This document shows, one piece after another, positions 15,592 to 24,127 of a DNA stretch of 38,149 bases. Every line of letters starts with the position of its first letter. The first letter of the stretch is position 1. The stretch comes from Candidatus Nitrosopumilus sp. (GTDB taxonomy: Archaea > Thermoproteota > Nitrososphaeria > Nitrososphaerales > Nitrosopumilaceae): contig NZ_JANQTA010000029.1 of the NCBI RefSeq assembly GCF_028278985.1, forward strand, positions 1-38,149, given 5' to 3'. The translations under genes were made by a program, and so were the position numbers. The notes beneath the pieces were generated by a model, which ran no database searches, was not told where the DNA came from, and was given only the letters and a program-made list of their open reading frames with translations.

Positions 15592-16128
15592 ATGCCAATA
15601 GATGAGAAATTTGTCGAAAATCTAGAAATTGTTGGAAAAACAAACCACAGTGACGGTGAAAATAAACACTTTATCTGGGGTAAAGGCAGAACTGACGGTG
15701 CAGCATTTTCAAATGATGATGTAAAAGCAGCATATGAAGCCCGCGGTGAAGAACAAGTTCCACTTGGAATTCACGGTACTACTGTCGCAGTTGACTGGGA
15801 CGATTGTACAGCACAAGGTTCATGCATGAGTGTTTGTCCAGTACAAACTTTCCAATGGTACAGAACTGAAAAAGATATTCCAGCATCAGCTTGCTTGGAT
15901 GAAACCTTTGACGGTACTGGTTTAACCGAACAAGATGAACGTCTAGATTATTCAGATAAATCACAACCAATCAGAGAACATGATTGTACACAATGTATGG
16001 CTTGCCAAGAAGCATGTCCAGAAAAAGCAATCTTGATTGAACCATCATACATAGAATTCCATGAAAAAGCAAATGGTACCTATGTTGTAATGGAATCTGG
16101 TTCTGAAAATCCACACGCACACGATTAA
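15592..16128 (+). CDS. Dicluster ferredoxin (Sulfolobus zinc-ferredoxin type), copy 2
   Basis: The product is 178 aa and is similar to copy 1 along its length (shared [10 protein letters not shown]-type segment, [15 protein letters not shown] and the SENPHAHD end). Cluster I reads CTAQGSCMSVCP (C72, Q75, C78, C82): the Asp of copy 1 is a Gln here. Cluster II is CTQCMACQEACP (C132, C135, C138, C142). An extra Cys lies at 101. Gln is a poor iron ligand, so cluster I is likely a fixed 3Fe-4S centre and the redox behaviour may differ from copy 1; that is inference. It has its own promoter and terminator. Confidence 0.92.
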   Translation: MPIDEKFVENLEIVGKTNHSDGENKHFIWGKGRTDGAAFSNDDVKAAYEARGEEQVPLGIHGTTVAVDWDDCTAQGSCMSVCPVQTFQWYRTEKDIPASACLDETFDGTGLTEQDERLDYSDKSQPIREHDCTQCMACQEACPEKAILIEPSYIEFHEKANGTYVVMESGSENPHAHD

Positions 16129-16158
16129 AGAATTTTTTTCTTTTTTCTTATTTTTAAA
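16129..16158 (+). terminator. T-rich terminator after ferredoxin gene 2
   Basis: Two long T runs broken by single C and A residues follow within a few bases of the stop codon. Confidence 0.5.
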
Positions 16159-16211
16159 ATTCCTCTTAGTGTTCCTCAACAAATTTTAATCAGTTATCTG
16201 CAAGATTTTTT

Positions 16212-16295
16212 GCAGAGGTCGCCTAGCTCGGTAGGGCGCGGGCCTTGAGAGCCTGTGTGCGCAAGCATACGGGGGTTCAAATCCCTCTCTCTGCG
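16212..16295 (+). tRNA. tRNA-Ser (anticodon TGA)
   Basis: An 84-base cloverleaf: acceptor GCAGAGG pairs with TCTCTGC, the anticodon stem CGGGC/GCCTG holds the loop CTTGAGA (anticodon TGA), the variable arm TGTGC-GCAA-GCATA is long as expected for serine, and the T arm has TTCAAAT. The discriminator base is G. CCA is not encoded. No intron is present. A TATA-like AATTTTAATC lies about 26 bp upstream, and a T run follows. Confidence 0.95.
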
Positions 16296-16298
16296 CTT

Positions 16299-17249
16299 TT
16301 ACTTTTCCAAGTTTGCTAATTCAGCAAGCATCGCTGATAATTGAATTTCTGAATTGGCTCCAGATAAAATTCTATAATCATACTTGGCAATTATTTCTAA
16401 AATATCAGATAATTTTTCGTGTTTTGTTTTGAATACTGCAGAATTGATATATTTCAGAAAATCTGATTCTGACATTCCATATACTTTGATTAATTCGATC
16501 ATTTTCTCTCTTGCATCTGCAACTTTTCCTGATAATGCAATCTTTAGAACTTCATCAACATCACTTGTTTTAGTTAGTCCAGCTGATGACTTTACATTTG
16601 CCTCAGAAATTGCACCCAAACTGGCAGTTGCCTGCATTAAATTAATTGCATGTCTCAAATCTCCTTCTGAATAATCATAAATTGCTTTGAGCCCTTTTTT
16701 GTCAGCCTTTACTTTTTCTTTTTTTGCTATTTCCTCTAATCTTGGAATGACATCTTCTTCAGAAACTGATGTGAACTTGAATGTAGCACATCTACTCTGA
16801 ATTGGTTCAATAATTTTTGAAACATTGTTTGCAATTAGGATGAATCTACAATTCTCTGCTGCATCTTCAATAATTCTACGTAATGCAGTCTGTGCATCTC
16901 CAGTCATTTCATCTGCTTCATCTAAAATGATAATTTTGAAAGGAATATCTGCAAATCCTGCAATCTTTGTGAATTTTTTGACTTTTTCTCTTACCATTCC
17001 AATTCCTCTTTCATCTGAAGCATTTAGCTCAAGTGTGTAGTCTTTGGAATATTCTCCAAGAATTTGTCTAGTAATGCAGAGTGCAGTTGTTGTCTTTCCA
17101 ACACCTGCAGAACCTGAAAACAGTAAGTGCGGCATGTCGGTTGGATCTTTAATTAGTGCCTCCAAACTTCCAATGATCTCAGTTTGGTTTACGACATCAG
17201 ATAGTTTTTGAGGACGATATTTCTCAACCCACATTCCTGATTCAATCAT
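16299..17249 (-). CDS. rfcS: Replication factor C small subunit (clamp loader)
   Basis: The product is 316 aa, normal for archaeal RfcS. It is an AAA+ ATPase that loads the sliding clamp PCNA on DNA. Motifs: WVEKYRPQKLSDVV near the start (RFC box), Walker A GSAGVGKT (about 46-53), Walker B IILDEAD (108-113), sensor 1 ILIANN and the SRC arginine-finger motif (152-154). The gene ends three bases from the tRNA-Ser end. It is divergent from the GINS-MCM operon, so clamp loader and helicase genes share one control region. A TATA-like TTTTATT is about 26 bp before the start. Confidence 0.96.
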   Translation of the reverse strand: MIESGMWVEKYRPQKLSDVVNQTEIIGSLEALIKDPTDMPHLLFSGSAGVGKTTTALCITRQILGEYSKDYTLELNASDERGIGMVREKVKKFTKIAGFADIPFKIIILDEADEMTGDAQTALRRIIEDAAENCRFILIANNVSKIIEPIQSRCATFKFTSVSEEDVIPRLEEIAKKEKVKADKKGLKAIYDYSEGDLRHAINLMQATASLGAISEANVKSSAGLTKTSDVDEVLKIALSGKVADAREKMIELIKVYGMSESDFLKYINSAVFKTKHEKLSDILEIIAKYDYRILSGANSEIQLSAMLAELANLEK

Positions 17250-17338
17250 GGGTAAAGTTGAACCCTCACCAATAAAACCGAATTGGTTATTGTAACATCC
17301 CTCATCTTAAAATCAAAATTATTCGTAAACTTTTGTGC

Positions 17339-17435
17339 GATCAGGCTCAGATTAATTTAGATCAATTGATCTCACCAAATTGTAAAAAGAATTGATCGAT
17401 CCGAAACTTGAGGATCCTCAGGATGATCAGTGATC
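17339..17435. promoter_or_regulatory. Cluster of eight GATC sites in the rfcS/GINS control region
   Basis: GATC occurs at 17339, 17360, 17368, 17394, 17398, 17413, 17425 and 17432, eight times in 97 bp, ending just before the GINS start codon at 17440. Some sit in larger palindromes (GATCAATTGATC at 17360-17371, GAGGATCCTC at 17411-17420 allowing for the edge). No good TATA box is seen 26 bp before the GINS start. Confidence 0.5.
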
Positions 17436-17439
17436 TCTA

Positions 17440-17958
17440 ATGGAAATTGATACTATAGAAAAAGTGCACTCGATAGGATACCGCCTAAAGGAAGCTAAGA
17501 CCACACTCAATCAAGATGTAAAGATTGACGTGGCTGACGTAAAGATTTCAGGCCAACAAGGAGAGATTTTGAATATCCCTCAATGGGTAGGCAAAGTTTT
17601 AGCTGACAATAATTTGGCAGGTCTTGATGCTCCTGATATGATTACCGAGTTAAAACAGGCTCTCTCTAAAGAAAAGATGGTAGGTGAATACCAACTATCA
17701 ACTTTGGATTCTCACTTTTACATTAAACTAAAAGAAGTAATGAAAGATCTAAACAGAGATGATTATGATCATGTTGAAAGCATAATGCTTGAATTATTTA
17801 GAATGAGACGAGGTAAACTTGTCAAACTTGCTGATTCCATAAAACTAAACTCTGATTTGTATAACAAATTAACAGTAGAAGAGGCAGTATTTTACAAATC
17901 AATCTATGACAATAGTGTAGAATTTGAAAAACAAATCAAGGGTGAAAGAAATGAGTAG
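17440..17958 (+). CDS. GINS complex subunit (archaeal Gins51-like)
   Basis: The product is 172 aa. GINS joins MCM to the replication fork and stimulates its helicase. The helical A domain has EYQLSTLDSHFYIKLKEVM and LFRMRRGKLVKLADS, the segment most typical of Gins51 proteins. The small B domain seems to lie in the N-terminal part, or is reduced. It is the first gene of an operon: its last eight bases overlap the MCM start, whose GGTGA ribosome-binding sequence lies inside it. Position beside mcm strongly supports the call. Confidence 0.85.
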   Translation: MEIDTIEKVHSIGYRLKEAKTTLNQDVKIDVADVKISGQQGEILNIPQWVGKVLADNNLAGLDAPDMITELKQALSKEKMVGEYQLSTLDSHFYIKLKEVMKDLNRDDYDHVESIMLELFRMRRGKLVKLADSIKLNSDLYNKLTVEEAVFYKSIYDNSVEFEKQIKGERNE

Positions 17959-20038
17959 TGCCCAAACTAGTACCTTTACTGATTCAGCATTATCAGACAA
18001 AGTAAAAGAATTCTTGACTAGATTCAAAGACAAAGATGGCAATTACAAGTACGTAGAAGCAATTGATGAGATGATGCCAAAGAATGCAAAGTATATCATT
18101 GTAGATTACAATGACTTGGTCTTAGTTCCAGATATTGAAGTAATGTTTACAGAGAATCCTGATAGAATCTTTGATGCATTTTCAAGAGCAATCAAAGAAG
18201 CATTACAAACAAGATTCCCTGATTATGCTGAAAAAATAAAAGATGAAGTTAGAGTTAGACTAGTAAATTATCCTTCTGAGAGAAGTTTGAGACAAATTAA
18301 CGCAGAAACAATTGGAACAATTACAAGTGTTTCAGGAATGGTTGTTAGAGCATCTGAAGTAAAACCTCTTGCAAAAGAATTGATTTTTGTTTGTCCTGAT
18401 GAACACAAGACAAAAGTTGTTCAGATTAAAGGAATGGATGTCAAGGTTCCAGTAGTTTGTGATAATCCAAATTGTAAACATAGAGATTTTGACCTTAAAC
18501 CAGAAGACAGCAAATTCATTGATTTTCAAATTATGAGATTACAGGAACTTCCTGAAGACCTACCTCCAGGACAACTTCCACACTATATTGATGTGACAGT
18601 TAGGCAGGATTTAGTAGATAATGCACGTCCAGGCGACAGAGTTGTACTCACAGGAGTAGTCAGAGTTGAACAAGAATCAGTTACTGGTGTCACACGTGGT
18701 CATAGTGGATTATATCGATTAAGAATTGAAGGTAACAATATTGAATTTTTAGGTGGACGAGGTTCTAAGACATCAAGAAAAATTGAAAGAGAAGAGATTT
18801 CTCCTGAAGAAGAAAAAATGATCAAGGCTTTGGCTCAAAGTCCTGATGTCTATCAAAGATTAATTGATTCATTTGCACCTCATATCCAAGGTCAATCATT
18901 AATCAAAGAAGCAATTTTGTTATTGATAGTTGGTTCCAATCAAAGACCATTAGGTGATGGTAGTAAGATTAGAGGAGACATTAACGTATTTCTTGTTGGA
19001 GATCCTGGTACTGCAAAAAGTGAGATGCTAAAGTTTTGTTCTAGAATTGCACCTCGTGGATTATACACTTCTGGAAGAGGTTCTACTGCAGCAGGTCTTA
19101 CAGCAGCTGTAGTTAGAGACAAAACAGGAATAATGATGCTAGAAGCTGGTGCAGTAGTATTAGGTGATCAAGGTTTAGTTAGCATAGACGAATTCGATAA
19201 AATGAAACCAGAAGACAGAAGTGCATTACACGAAGTCATGGAACAACAATCAGCAAGTATTGCAAAAGGTGGTATCGTTGCAACTCTAAATGCAAGAACA
19301 TCAATTTTAGCTGCTGCAAACCCAATGTATGGAAAATATGATCCATTCAAAAATATCACAGAAAATGTAAACTTACCAATTCCTCTTTTAACCAGATTTG
19401 ACTTGATTTTTGTTGTAAGAGATATTCCAACAAAAGAACGTGATGAACAAATTGCAAGACATATCATTGATTTACACACTCCTCAAGGAACTGACAAACG
19501 TTCTGTAATTGATGTTGATTTGCTTACAAAATACCTTGCTTATGCAAAACGCGGTTCTCCTGATTTAACTAAAGAAGCAGAAGAAAAAATTCTTGATTAT
19601 TATCTTCAAATGAGAAATGTGGAATCCGAAGAGATGATTACAGTTACGCCTAGACAACTTGAAGGTATTATCAGACTCTCGACTGCTAGGGCCAGATTGC
19701 TCATGAAAGACAAGGTTGAGGAAGAAGATGCTGATCGTGCTATTTTCCTACTACAAAGTATGCTTGAGGATGCAGGAGTCGATGTAAATACTGGCAAAGT
19801 CGATATGGGAGTTCTTCAAGGAAAACCAAGAAGTGAGGTATCTAAGATGCAACTATTCATGGATATTCTCAAGGGATTAGAAGGTGATAACAAAGTAGCA
19901 GTTGAAGAAAAAGCATTTGTCAAAGAGCTTGAAAAGACTGAGAAATTTACTGAAGAAGAAGCAAGAAATTACATTAGAAGAATGCTTAGAGAAGCATCTA
20001 TTTATGAATCAAAACCCGGTCACTATAACCGAGTATGA
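17951..20038 (+). CDS. mcm: Replicative DNA helicase MCM
   Basis: The product is 695 aa from the ATG at 17951, which has GGTGA six bases upstream; the frame extends 27 bases further back to 17924 but without such a signal. It forms the hexameric helicase of the replication fork. N-terminal domain: zinc site with C148, H152, C170 and C175, then the OB fold. AAA+ domain: Walker A GDPGTAKS (350-357), Walker B SIDEFDK (411-417), sensor 1 AAANP (455-458), arginine finger in LLTRFD (482). A winged-helix domain ends the protein. Its stop overlaps the Hel308 start by four bases (ATGA), so the two are coupled. Confidence 0.97.
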   Translation: MSSAQTSTFTDSALSDKVKEFLTRFKDKDGNYKYVEAIDEMMPKNAKYIIVDYNDLVLVPDIEVMFTENPDRIFDAFSRAIKEALQTRFPDYAEKIKDEVRVRLVNYPSERSLRQINAETIGTITSVSGMVVRASEVKPLAKELIFVCPDEHKTKVVQIKGMDVKVPVVCDNPNCKHRDFDLKPEDSKFIDFQIMRLQELPEDLPPGQLPHYIDVTVRQDLVDNARPGDRVVLTGVVRVEQESVTGVTRGHSGLYRLRIEGNNIEFLGGRGSKTSRKIEREEISPEEEKMIKALAQSPDVYQRLIDSFAPHIQGQSLIKEAILLLIVGSNQRPLGDGSKIRGDINVFLVGDPGTAKSEMLKFCSRIAPRGLYTSGRGSTAAGLTAAVVRDKTGIMMLEAGAVVLGDQGLVSIDEFDKMKPEDRSALHEVMEQQSASIAKGGIVATLNARTSILAAANPMYGKYDPFKNITENVNLPIPLLTRFDLIFVVRDIPTKERDEQIARHIIDLHTPQGTDKRSVIDVDLLTKYLAYAKRGSPDLTKEAEEKILDYYLQMRNVESEEMITVTPRQLEGIIRLSTARARLLMKDKVEEEDADRAIFLLQSMLEDAGVDVNTGKVDMGVLQGKPRSEVSKMQLFMDILKGLEGDNKVAVEEKAFVKELEKTEKFTEEEARNYIRRMLREASIYESKPGHYNRV

Positions 20039-22161
20039 AAATAGAGAAATTAGATCTTCCAGAATCAGCAATTGAATTTTTAAAATCACAAGGTTATGAA
20101 AAACTCTATCCTCCTCAAGCAGACAGTGTAAAATCTGGATTACTCAAAGGACAAAGTGTTCTAGTATCAGCACCCACTGCAAGCGGTAAAACTCTGATTG
20201 CAATGCTGGCAATGCTAGGATATCTCTCCAAAAATAAAGGAAAGGTGATTTATCTGAGTCCATTAAGAGCCTTAGCATCTGAAAAATTTCTAGAATTTAA
20301 AAAATTAGAAAAACTCACAATAGGAAATAAAATTAAAACTGCAATATCGACAGGAGATTTTGAAAATATTGAAAAAAATCTTGACAAAAGTAACATCTTA
20401 ATTTTAACAAATGAAAAAATGGATTCAATTATTCGTCATGGTGCTGAATGGGTTGATGATATTGGTTTAGTGATTGCTGATGAAGTTCATCTAATTGGTG
20501 ATGAAAGCAGAGGTCCTACACTTGAAATGATTTTAACACAACTCAAACTCTTAGAATCTACTCCTCAAATTGTTGGTCTTAGTGCTACAATTACAAACTC
20601 TGATGAACTTGCATCATGGCTTGATTGTAAACTAGTAAAAAATGACTGGAGGCCTGTCCCCTTGTCTGAAGGAGTCTGTGATGCTGGTGAAGTTACCATG
20701 AGTGATGGAAAAACCTTTGAAGTTGAGCGTAGTATTCGTGGAACGCCTATCGATTTGGGCGTACAATCTGTACAGGATGGAGGACAATCACTAGTATTTG
20801 CCGAAACCAGAACCCGTTCAAAATCTTTGGCTACAAAAGCAGCAGATGCTATTTCTCAGATTCTAAAAACAAATGACATTAAGGAACTTGAAAAAACATC
20901 AAAGAAAATTTTATCTGAAAATGAACATACGGAACTTGTAAAGACTCTAGCAATTTTAGTCAAAAAAGGAGTTGCCTTTCACCATGCTGGTTTGAATCAA
21001 AATTGCAGAACTACAATTGAAACTGAATTTCGTAAAGGAACAATAAAACTACTTTCTTCTACACCCACATTAGCAGCTGGTGTTAATCTACCAGCTCGTA
21101 GAGTTGTAATTTCGAATGTAAATAGATACAACGCCAAAGTTGGTGCAAACAGACCTATCAGCATTTTAGAATACAAGCAACTCTGTGGTAGAGCTGGAAG
21201 ACCACAATATGACAAGTATGGAGAATCAATTATTGTTGGTAATGGAAATACAGAAGATCTTATTGATTATTACATTAATGGAGAACCTGAACCAATTGAA
21301 TCAAAAATCACTGAGGATAAATCTCTTAGAACTCATGTGCTAAGTGTAGTTGTAACAAATCCTGGAATTAAAAAAGAAGAGATTCTAGAATTTTTCTTAC
21401 AAACATTAGGAGGTCAACAATCAAGAAAACCTACAATAAAATTTGCAATTGACATCTCATTGAGATTTTTATCTAGTCAATATCTTTTAGTCAAAAAAGG
21501 AGAAAGATATGCTGCAACTGAATTTGGAAAAAAGACATCCATGCTTTACATTGATCCACTGACAGCTACTTACTTTAGAGATGCAGTTGAAAATGTCTCA
21601 GAGGGAAGAAAGCATACATTTGGATTTTTACATTTAATCTCAAATTGTGAAGAATTTTTCCCAAAGTTTTCTTTACGGAACAAAGATTATGAAACTGCAA
21701 GTTTGCTAATAGAAAACAATTCTTCTGAAATGCTAGAGCCAATTTCTGAATATGACTGCTCACGCAGTCTGCTGGCTTTACATTCATGGATTGCAGAATC
21801 CTCAGAACTCTCACTTTCAGACAATTTAGGCATAGAATCTGGTGATATGCATAGGATGACTGAGACTGCAAATTGGCTATCATATTGTCTGAGAGAGATT
21901 TCAAAGCATGTTGAAAGGGCTGATTTGCTTGAAGAATTAGGGGATCTTCGAAATAGAATTGTTTATGGAATTAGAGAGGAATTACTTGATTTAGTTAGAA
22001 TAAAGGGAATAGGAAGAGTAAGGGCTAGAATTCTCTACAAGCATGGAATTAAAACTCTGGATGATTTGAGAAAAATTCCAGTGAATAAATTAGCAGAAAT
22101 TGATAAAATTGGTTCAACCCTTGCAGATAACATCAAGTCAGAACTACGAAGGGTTAGATAA
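20035..22161 (+). CDS. hel308: Hel308 DNA helicase
   Basis: The product is 708 aa, a superfamily 2 helicase of the Ski2/Hel308 type that works at stalled replication forks. Q-motif-like YPPQADSV, Walker A APTASGKT (46-53), DEVH (149-152), GLSATITN (181-188) and motif VI QLCGRAGRP (near 385) are all present. A winged-helix domain follows, then the ratchet domain and a C-terminal helix-hairpin-helix region (LVRIKGIGRVRARILY and KIGSTLADNI). It overlaps MCM by four bases and ends directly at the start of the next gene, so the operon links replication and repair. Confidence 0.95.
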   Translation: MKIEKLDLPESAIEFLKSQGYEKLYPPQADSVKSGLLKGQSVLVSAPTASGKTLIAMLAMLGYLSKNKGKVIYLSPLRALASEKFLEFKKLEKLTIGNKIKTAISTGDFENIEKNLDKSNILILTNEKMDSIIRHGAEWVDDIGLVIADEVHLIGDESRGPTLEMILTQLKLLESTPQIVGLSATITNSDELASWLDCKLVKNDWRPVPLSEGVCDAGEVTMSDGKTFEVERSIRGTPIDLGVQSVQDGGQSLVFAETRTRSKSLATKAADAISQILKTNDIKELEKTSKKILSENEHTELVKTLAILVKKGVAFHHAGLNQNCRTTIETEFRKGTIKLLSSTPTLAAGVNLPARRVVISNVNRYNAKVGANRPISILEYKQLCGRAGRPQYDKYGESIIVGNGNTEDLIDYYINGEPEPIESKITEDKSLRTHVLSVVVTNPGIKKEEILEFFLQTLGGQQSRKPTIKFAIDISLRFLSSQYLLVKKGERYAATEFGKKTSMLYIDPLTATYFRDAVENVSEGRKHTFGFLHLISNCEEFFPKFSLRNKDYETASLLIENNSSEMLEPISEYDCSRSLLALHSWIAESSELSLSDNLGIESGDMHRMTETANWLSYCLREISKHVERADLLEELGDLRNRIVYGIREELLDLVRIKGIGRVRARILYKHGIKTLDDLRKIPVNKLAEIDKIGSTLADNIKSELRRVR

Positions 22162-23154
22162 TTGATAGATTTAGTGATATCTGCTGCAATTTCTAGTATT
22201 GTGGGATTTGTTGTTGTTTTAGTAATGACCCCTCCACTCATCAAGTTTCTAGCAAAACGAAACATGGCAGTAAAAGACATGAACAAAAAAGAAAATGTCA
22301 TGGTTGTAAGACCAGGTGGAATTTCTATTATTGCTGGAATTATAGTTTCTGAAATTATACTCTATGCATTTTTGCAACTAAATGAAATTCTTGCAATTCT
22401 AATTACAACTACAGCTGCATTTGCAATAGGTTATGTCGATGACAGAAAAGTAATGGGAGGATGGTTTAAACCTGCAACTTTAGCAATTGCTGCAATTCCA
22501 ATAATTTTGTTAGGTGCATATGATACTGATTTAGCATTTCCATTATTTGGAGAGGTACAAATTCCAGCATTGTATCTTGCATTAATTGTTTTGATGATTC
22601 CAATTACTGGAAATACAATTAATTCTATTGATGTTCTAAATGGTGTAGCAAGTGGATTTATGGTAATTGCAAGTTTTACACTTACCATCTGTTTGATAAT
22701 TGTTCAAAACTATGAAATTGCAGTTGCAAGTTTACCATTAGGATTTGTATCTTTAGCATTTTACAAATATCATAAAGTTCCAAGTAAAATATTTCCTGGA
22801 GATTCAGGTGCACTAGCACTTGGAGCAATGTATGGTGTAATAGCCATTGTAGGTGGCGTGGAAATTATTGCTGCTGTAGCCCTACTTCCAGCAGTAATTA
22901 ACTCATTTTTGTTCCTATCAAGCGTAAAAAGAATCGTAGAACATAGAGAAATCAAAGGAAAACCAGTCGAGCATACTGAAGATTTCAAACTTAAAGCTAC
23001 TACAGACGAAACAGCACCAATTACCTTAGTAAGATTGATCTTGGCAGGAGGACCATTATCAGAGAAACAAGTTGGTTTTGCCATTTTTAAACTTGCAATA
23101 TTTTCTGGCATTTTGGCTATCATTACTGCATTTATGATGGAGATAAAATTATGA
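22162..23154 (+). CDS. UDP-GlcNAc:polyprenyl-phosphate GlcNAc-1-phosphate transferase (AglH/Alg7-like)
   Basis: The product is 330 aa with about ten membrane helices. The family motifs are present: the Asp pair in GYVDDRKVMGG (93-94), NSIDVLNGVASG (154 on) and FPGDSGALALGA (211 on), plus a charged loop with HREIKGKPVEHTEDF. It probably transfers GlcNAc-1-phosphate to dolichyl phosphate, the first step of N-glycan lipid synthesis; another amino sugar is possible. The start is a TTG at the first base after the Hel308 stop. It is the fourth gene of the replication operon, an unexpected place for an envelope enzyme. Confidence 0.88.
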   Translation: MIDLVISAAISSIVGFVVVLVMTPPLIKFLAKRNMAVKDMNKKENVMVVRPGGISIIAGIIVSEIILYAFLQLNEILAILITTTAAFAIGYVDDRKVMGGWFKPATLAIAAIPIILLGAYDTDLAFPLFGEVQIPALYLALIVLMIPITGNTINSIDVLNGVASGFMVIASFTLTICLIIVQNYEIAVASLPLGFVSLAFYKYHKVPSKIFPGDSGALALGAMYGVIAIVGGVEIIAAVALLPAVINSFLFLSSVKRIVEHREIKGKPVEHTEDFKLKATTDETAPITLVRLILAGGPLSEKQVGFAIFKLAIFSGILAIITAFMMEIKL

Positions 23155-23381
23155 AATCTGGAATTTTTGGTTTTTTGTTTGGAATGTGGATATTGATATT
23201 AATTGGTGGTGGAATAGTTGTTACCATTTTAGGACCAATTTCAATTTCTGGATTTGGCGATTTTGATTGGATAATTAATTCTGGAATTAAAGCTGTAGTT
23301 GCAATAATTTTAGTTGTAATTTGGGTTTTAATTTTATCAAAATTCAAAAACTGGATTTTCAGAAAAGAAATTAAATCCTAA
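23151..23381 (+). CDS. Small two-helix membrane protein, 76 aa
   Basis: The frame overlaps the preceding gene by four bases (ATGA), so it is translated in a coupled way. Two hydrophobic helices (about 4-29 and 45-64) are joined by a short loop with GFGDFDW, and the end is basic (KFKNWIFRKEIKS). It may help the preceding membrane transferase, but no family is recognised. Its stop overlaps the stop of the acetyltransferase gene on the other strand. Confidence 0.75.
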   Translation: MKSGIFGFLFGMWILILIGGGIVVTILGPISISGFGDFDWIINSGIKAVVAIILVVIWVLILSKFKNWIFRKEIKS

Positions 23382-23854
23382 CTTTCTTTCCATTCTTTTT
23401 GTTTTTTATCGTATTCTTCTCTTGTGTATCTGATTGTAGCAGGAGAACCTATTACGACTGTATTTTCTGGGACGTCTCTAGTCACCACAGCTCCCATTGC
23501 AACAACACTATTTTTTCCTATAGTAACTCCAGCTTTGATGACTGCACGAGCACCAATTACTGCATTATCTTCAATTGTTACTCCAACCATTTTATCACAC
23601 ATTGGAAAAGGATCATTTGTTAGAACTGCAGCTGGTCCAATGAACACATTTTTTCCTATTCTTGATAGTGGAGGTAGGTAAACTTGACCTTCAATCCTAG
23701 AATTTTCCCCAATTTTTACATTGTAATCAATATGTGCAAGTGACCCAATGGAGACATTATCTCCAATTTCTGTATCATCTCCAACATATGCAAAATGCCA
23801 AATTTTCACATTTTGTCCTATCTTTGCTTTATCTGAAATTTGATTTGTGACCAT
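23378..23854 (-). CDS. Hexapeptide-repeat acetyltransferase (WbpD/WlbB-like)
   Basis: The product is 158 aa and consists almost entirely of left-handed beta-helix hexapeptides (IGENSRIEG, IGKNVFIGP, IEDNAVIGARAVIKAGVTIG). It contains the loop LTNDPFPM and the ending GAVVTRDVPENTVVIGSPA, as in 3-N-acetyltransferases of UDP-2-acetamido-3-amino-glucuronate. With the Gfo/Idh oxidoreductase two genes away it would give two of the three steps to a 2,3-diacetamido uronic acid; the aminotransferase (WbpE type) is not in the window. Three bases separate it from the Trm112-like gene upstream. Confidence 0.85.
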   Translation of the reverse strand: MVTNQISDKAKIGQNVKIWHFAYVGDDTEIGDNVSIGSLAHIDYNVKIGENSRIEGQVYLPPLSRIGKNVFIGPAAVLTNDPFPMCDKMVGVTIEDNAVIGARAVIKAGVTIGKNSVVAMGAVVTRDVPENTVVIGSPATIRYTREEYDKKQKEWKES

Positions 23855-23857
23855 CTC

Positions 23858-24127
23858 TTACAAATGCCATGGATTTGCCTTTGTAATAATTTTTTCAGGA
23901 ATCTGATCTTTGAATTTATTCAAAAAATCCATTTCTTGTTTTTTATCACGTAATTCATCTGGAAGCATAATTGGAATTTCCTCTATTATAGGAAAAAATC
24001 TTGAACACGGGTCACAATATAATGTGCCCTCAGAAACTAATTCGTCTTTAGCATTTATTTCAGATAATTCTAGTGGATGATATTTGCAAATTGGACAAGC
24101 CAAAATTTCAAGCATTGATTTATTCAT
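23858..24127 (-). CDS. Trm112-like zinc protein, 89 aa
   Basis: The product has the Trm112 signature: LEILACPICKYHPLEL (C11, C14), then TLYCDPCSRFFPIIEEIPIMLPDELR (C38, C41). Trm112 proteins activate methyltransferases that act on tRNA, rRNA or release factors. Here the gene sits inside a sugar gene set, overlapping the oxidoreductase by four bases. Trm112-like proteins also occur beside glycan genes in other prokaryotes, so a partner in that pathway is possible. The C-terminal helix (about 60-80) is longer than the zinc domain needs. Confidence 0.85.
   Translation of the reverse strand: MNKSMLEILACPICKYHPLELSEINAKDELVSEGTLYCDPCSRFFPIIEEIPIMLPDELRDKKQEMDFLNKFKDQIPEKIITKANPWHL

Noticed and set aside
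16245-16270. Intron in tRNA-Ser
   Set aside because: The extra bases form the long variable arm that serine tRNAs normally have; the anticodon loop is unbroken.
17250-17439. Chromosomal replication origin at the GATC cluster
   Set aside because: No Orc1/Cdc6 gene lies beside it and no origin recognition boxes or clear AT-rich unwinding element were seen; a control region is the simpler reading.
17924-17950. MCM start at 17924
   Set aside because: It lies deeper inside GINS without a ribosome-binding sequence, while GGTGA precedes the ATG at 17951.
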